NCBI RefSeq assembly: GCF_002420705.1
Contig: NZ_DIIM01000020.1
Coordinates: 131,816-195,815 of the forward strand
Direction: 5' to 3'
Origin: Sphingobacterium sp. UBA5670
GTDB taxonomy: Bacteria; Bacteroidota; Bacteroidia; Sphingobacteriales; Sphingobacteriaceae
DNA: 64,000 bases
The translations under genes and the position numbers were made by a program. The notes under the pieces were generated by a model that was not told the DNA's origin, searched no databases, and saw nothing but the letters and a program-made list of their open reading frames with translations. This document shows positions 63,485 to 64,000 of this stretch, one piece after another (position 1 is the first letter of the stretch; the number at the start of each line of letters is the position of its first letter).

Positions 63485-64000
63485 ATGTGTTATTATAACG
63501 GACAGAAAGTAAGCCGCGCGGAATTTATCCGTTTAATGGATTTGGAAAAAGCAGTGATGAATTATGATTTCCTCAATAAGGATATCCATGATGGATTTTC
63601 CTATGGAAATATTGCAGTCATTAAGCCAACAGAAGATAAATGTAATTTCGATATTGTCCAGATGGAATGGGGTTTTATTCCACCATATACCAAAAACAGA
63701 GAAGCAGTCGATAAAATGCGATTTGGCTATAAAAATGCACATGGTCAATTTGTAAAGCCTTACACAACTTTAAATGCGAGGGGTGATGAATTGTTATTTG
63801 TTGATCCGAATACCGGAAAGGAAAAGATGTTCCGCAAAGCGGCCTTAGAAAGAAGATGCCTGATCCTTTCCTCAGAGTTTTACGAATGGCAGCATATCTA
63901 TCCGACAAATAAACGAACCGGGGAACCGCTGAAAACTCCAAAGAAATACCCATATCATATTGGACTAAAAGATAAAGAGTATTTCTTTATTGCTGCTATC
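63485..64000 (+). CDS. SOS response-associated peptidase (SRAP, YedK/HMCES-like), partial
   Basis: The gene runs off the window end, with 172 codons visible. After removal of Met the catalytic Cys2 (MCYYN) is exposed, and the family motifs TLNARGDE, RRCLILSSEFYEW and the aromatic WGFIPPY segment follow in order. SRAP proteins crosslink to abasic sites in single-stranded DNA. On a transferred element this could protect single-stranded DNA during conjugation, which is inference. The missing part should contain the GHxR(M)P motif. Confidence 0.93.
   Translation, partial: MCYYNGQKVSRAEFIRLMDLEKAVMNYDFLNKDIHDGFSYGNIAVIKPTEDKCNFDIVQMEWGFIPPYTKNREAVDKMRFGYKNAHGQFVKPYTTLNARGDELLFVDPNTGKEKMFRKAALERRCLILSSEFYEWQHIYPTNKRTGEPLKTPKKYPYHIGLKDKEYFFIAAI

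Noticed and set aside
1..64000. CRISPR array
   Set aside because: I saw no set of regularly spaced 24-40 base repeats. The only tandem repeat is the 20-base duplication at 42720 without spacers.
46985..64000. Prophage
   Set aside because: There is an integrase and DUF932 but no capsid, terminase, tail or lysis gene. Relaxase and coupling protein point to a conjugative or mobilizable element.

Overview
The window is a chromosomal segment of a Bacteroidota bacterium, most likely a member of the Sphingobacteriaceae (Sphingobacterium-like). This rests on the housekeeping gene set (LysS with a C-terminal extension, fused SpmA-SpmB, FabV, a TIGR02757 protein, an AmtB/OmpL-like porin pair), on many TAnnTTTG -7 boxes with TTG/TTTG -33 boxes (the Bacteroidota primary sigma factor consensus), and on the near absence of Shine-Dalgarno sequences. 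No 16S gene is present, so the genus is an inference.

Positions 1-46600 are ordinary chromosome: short operons separated by clear hairpin terminators. In order they hold a HAD phosphatase, an ECF sigma factor with a membrane-anchored beta-barrel partner, lysS, a frameshifted patatin lipase, SpmA-SpmB, methylglyoxal synthase with an OsmC protein, coaA, an MscS channel, a copper-type P-ATPase, gyrA with two TPR proteins, an FKBP, a second OsmC, MFS and DMT transporters around fabV, an ABC exporter, an S1/P1 nuclease, DUF4268 and lipocalin genes, amtB and its porin, a DUF937-OmpA protein, a Nudix hydrolase, two L,D-transpeptidases of different families, an esterase, sbcDC, an AI-2E family permease, a His-rich thiol lipoprotein next to gap, TIGR02757-pyrD, and an ABC-F ATPase.

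At 46696-46768 lies tRNA-Lys(UUU). From about 46800 to the window end is an integrative mobile element entered next to that tRNA. It has a CTnDOT-type tyrosine recombinase and a PPP-family phosphatase (+ strand). These are followed on the - strand by a three-gene restriction-like cassette: an MmeI-like methyltransferase whose N-terminal nuclease motif looks degenerate, a superfamily 2 helicase, and a T5orf172/GIY-YIG nuclease with a duplicated acidic N-terminal motif. Next come a VirD4/TraG-type coupling protein, a relaxase and a MobC-like accessory protein, then small genes typical of such elements, a DUF932 protein and an SRAP (YedK/HMCES-like) peptidase cut off by the window edge. The far end of the element and any conjugation pore genes are outside the window, so whether it is self-transmissible or only mobilizable cannot be decided.

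The most interesting candidate system is the methyltransferase/helicase/GIY-YIG trio (49250-55223). Methylation, translocation and cleavage appear to be split over three proteins, and the helicase and nuclease genes seem to have their own promoter inside the end of the methyltransferase gene.
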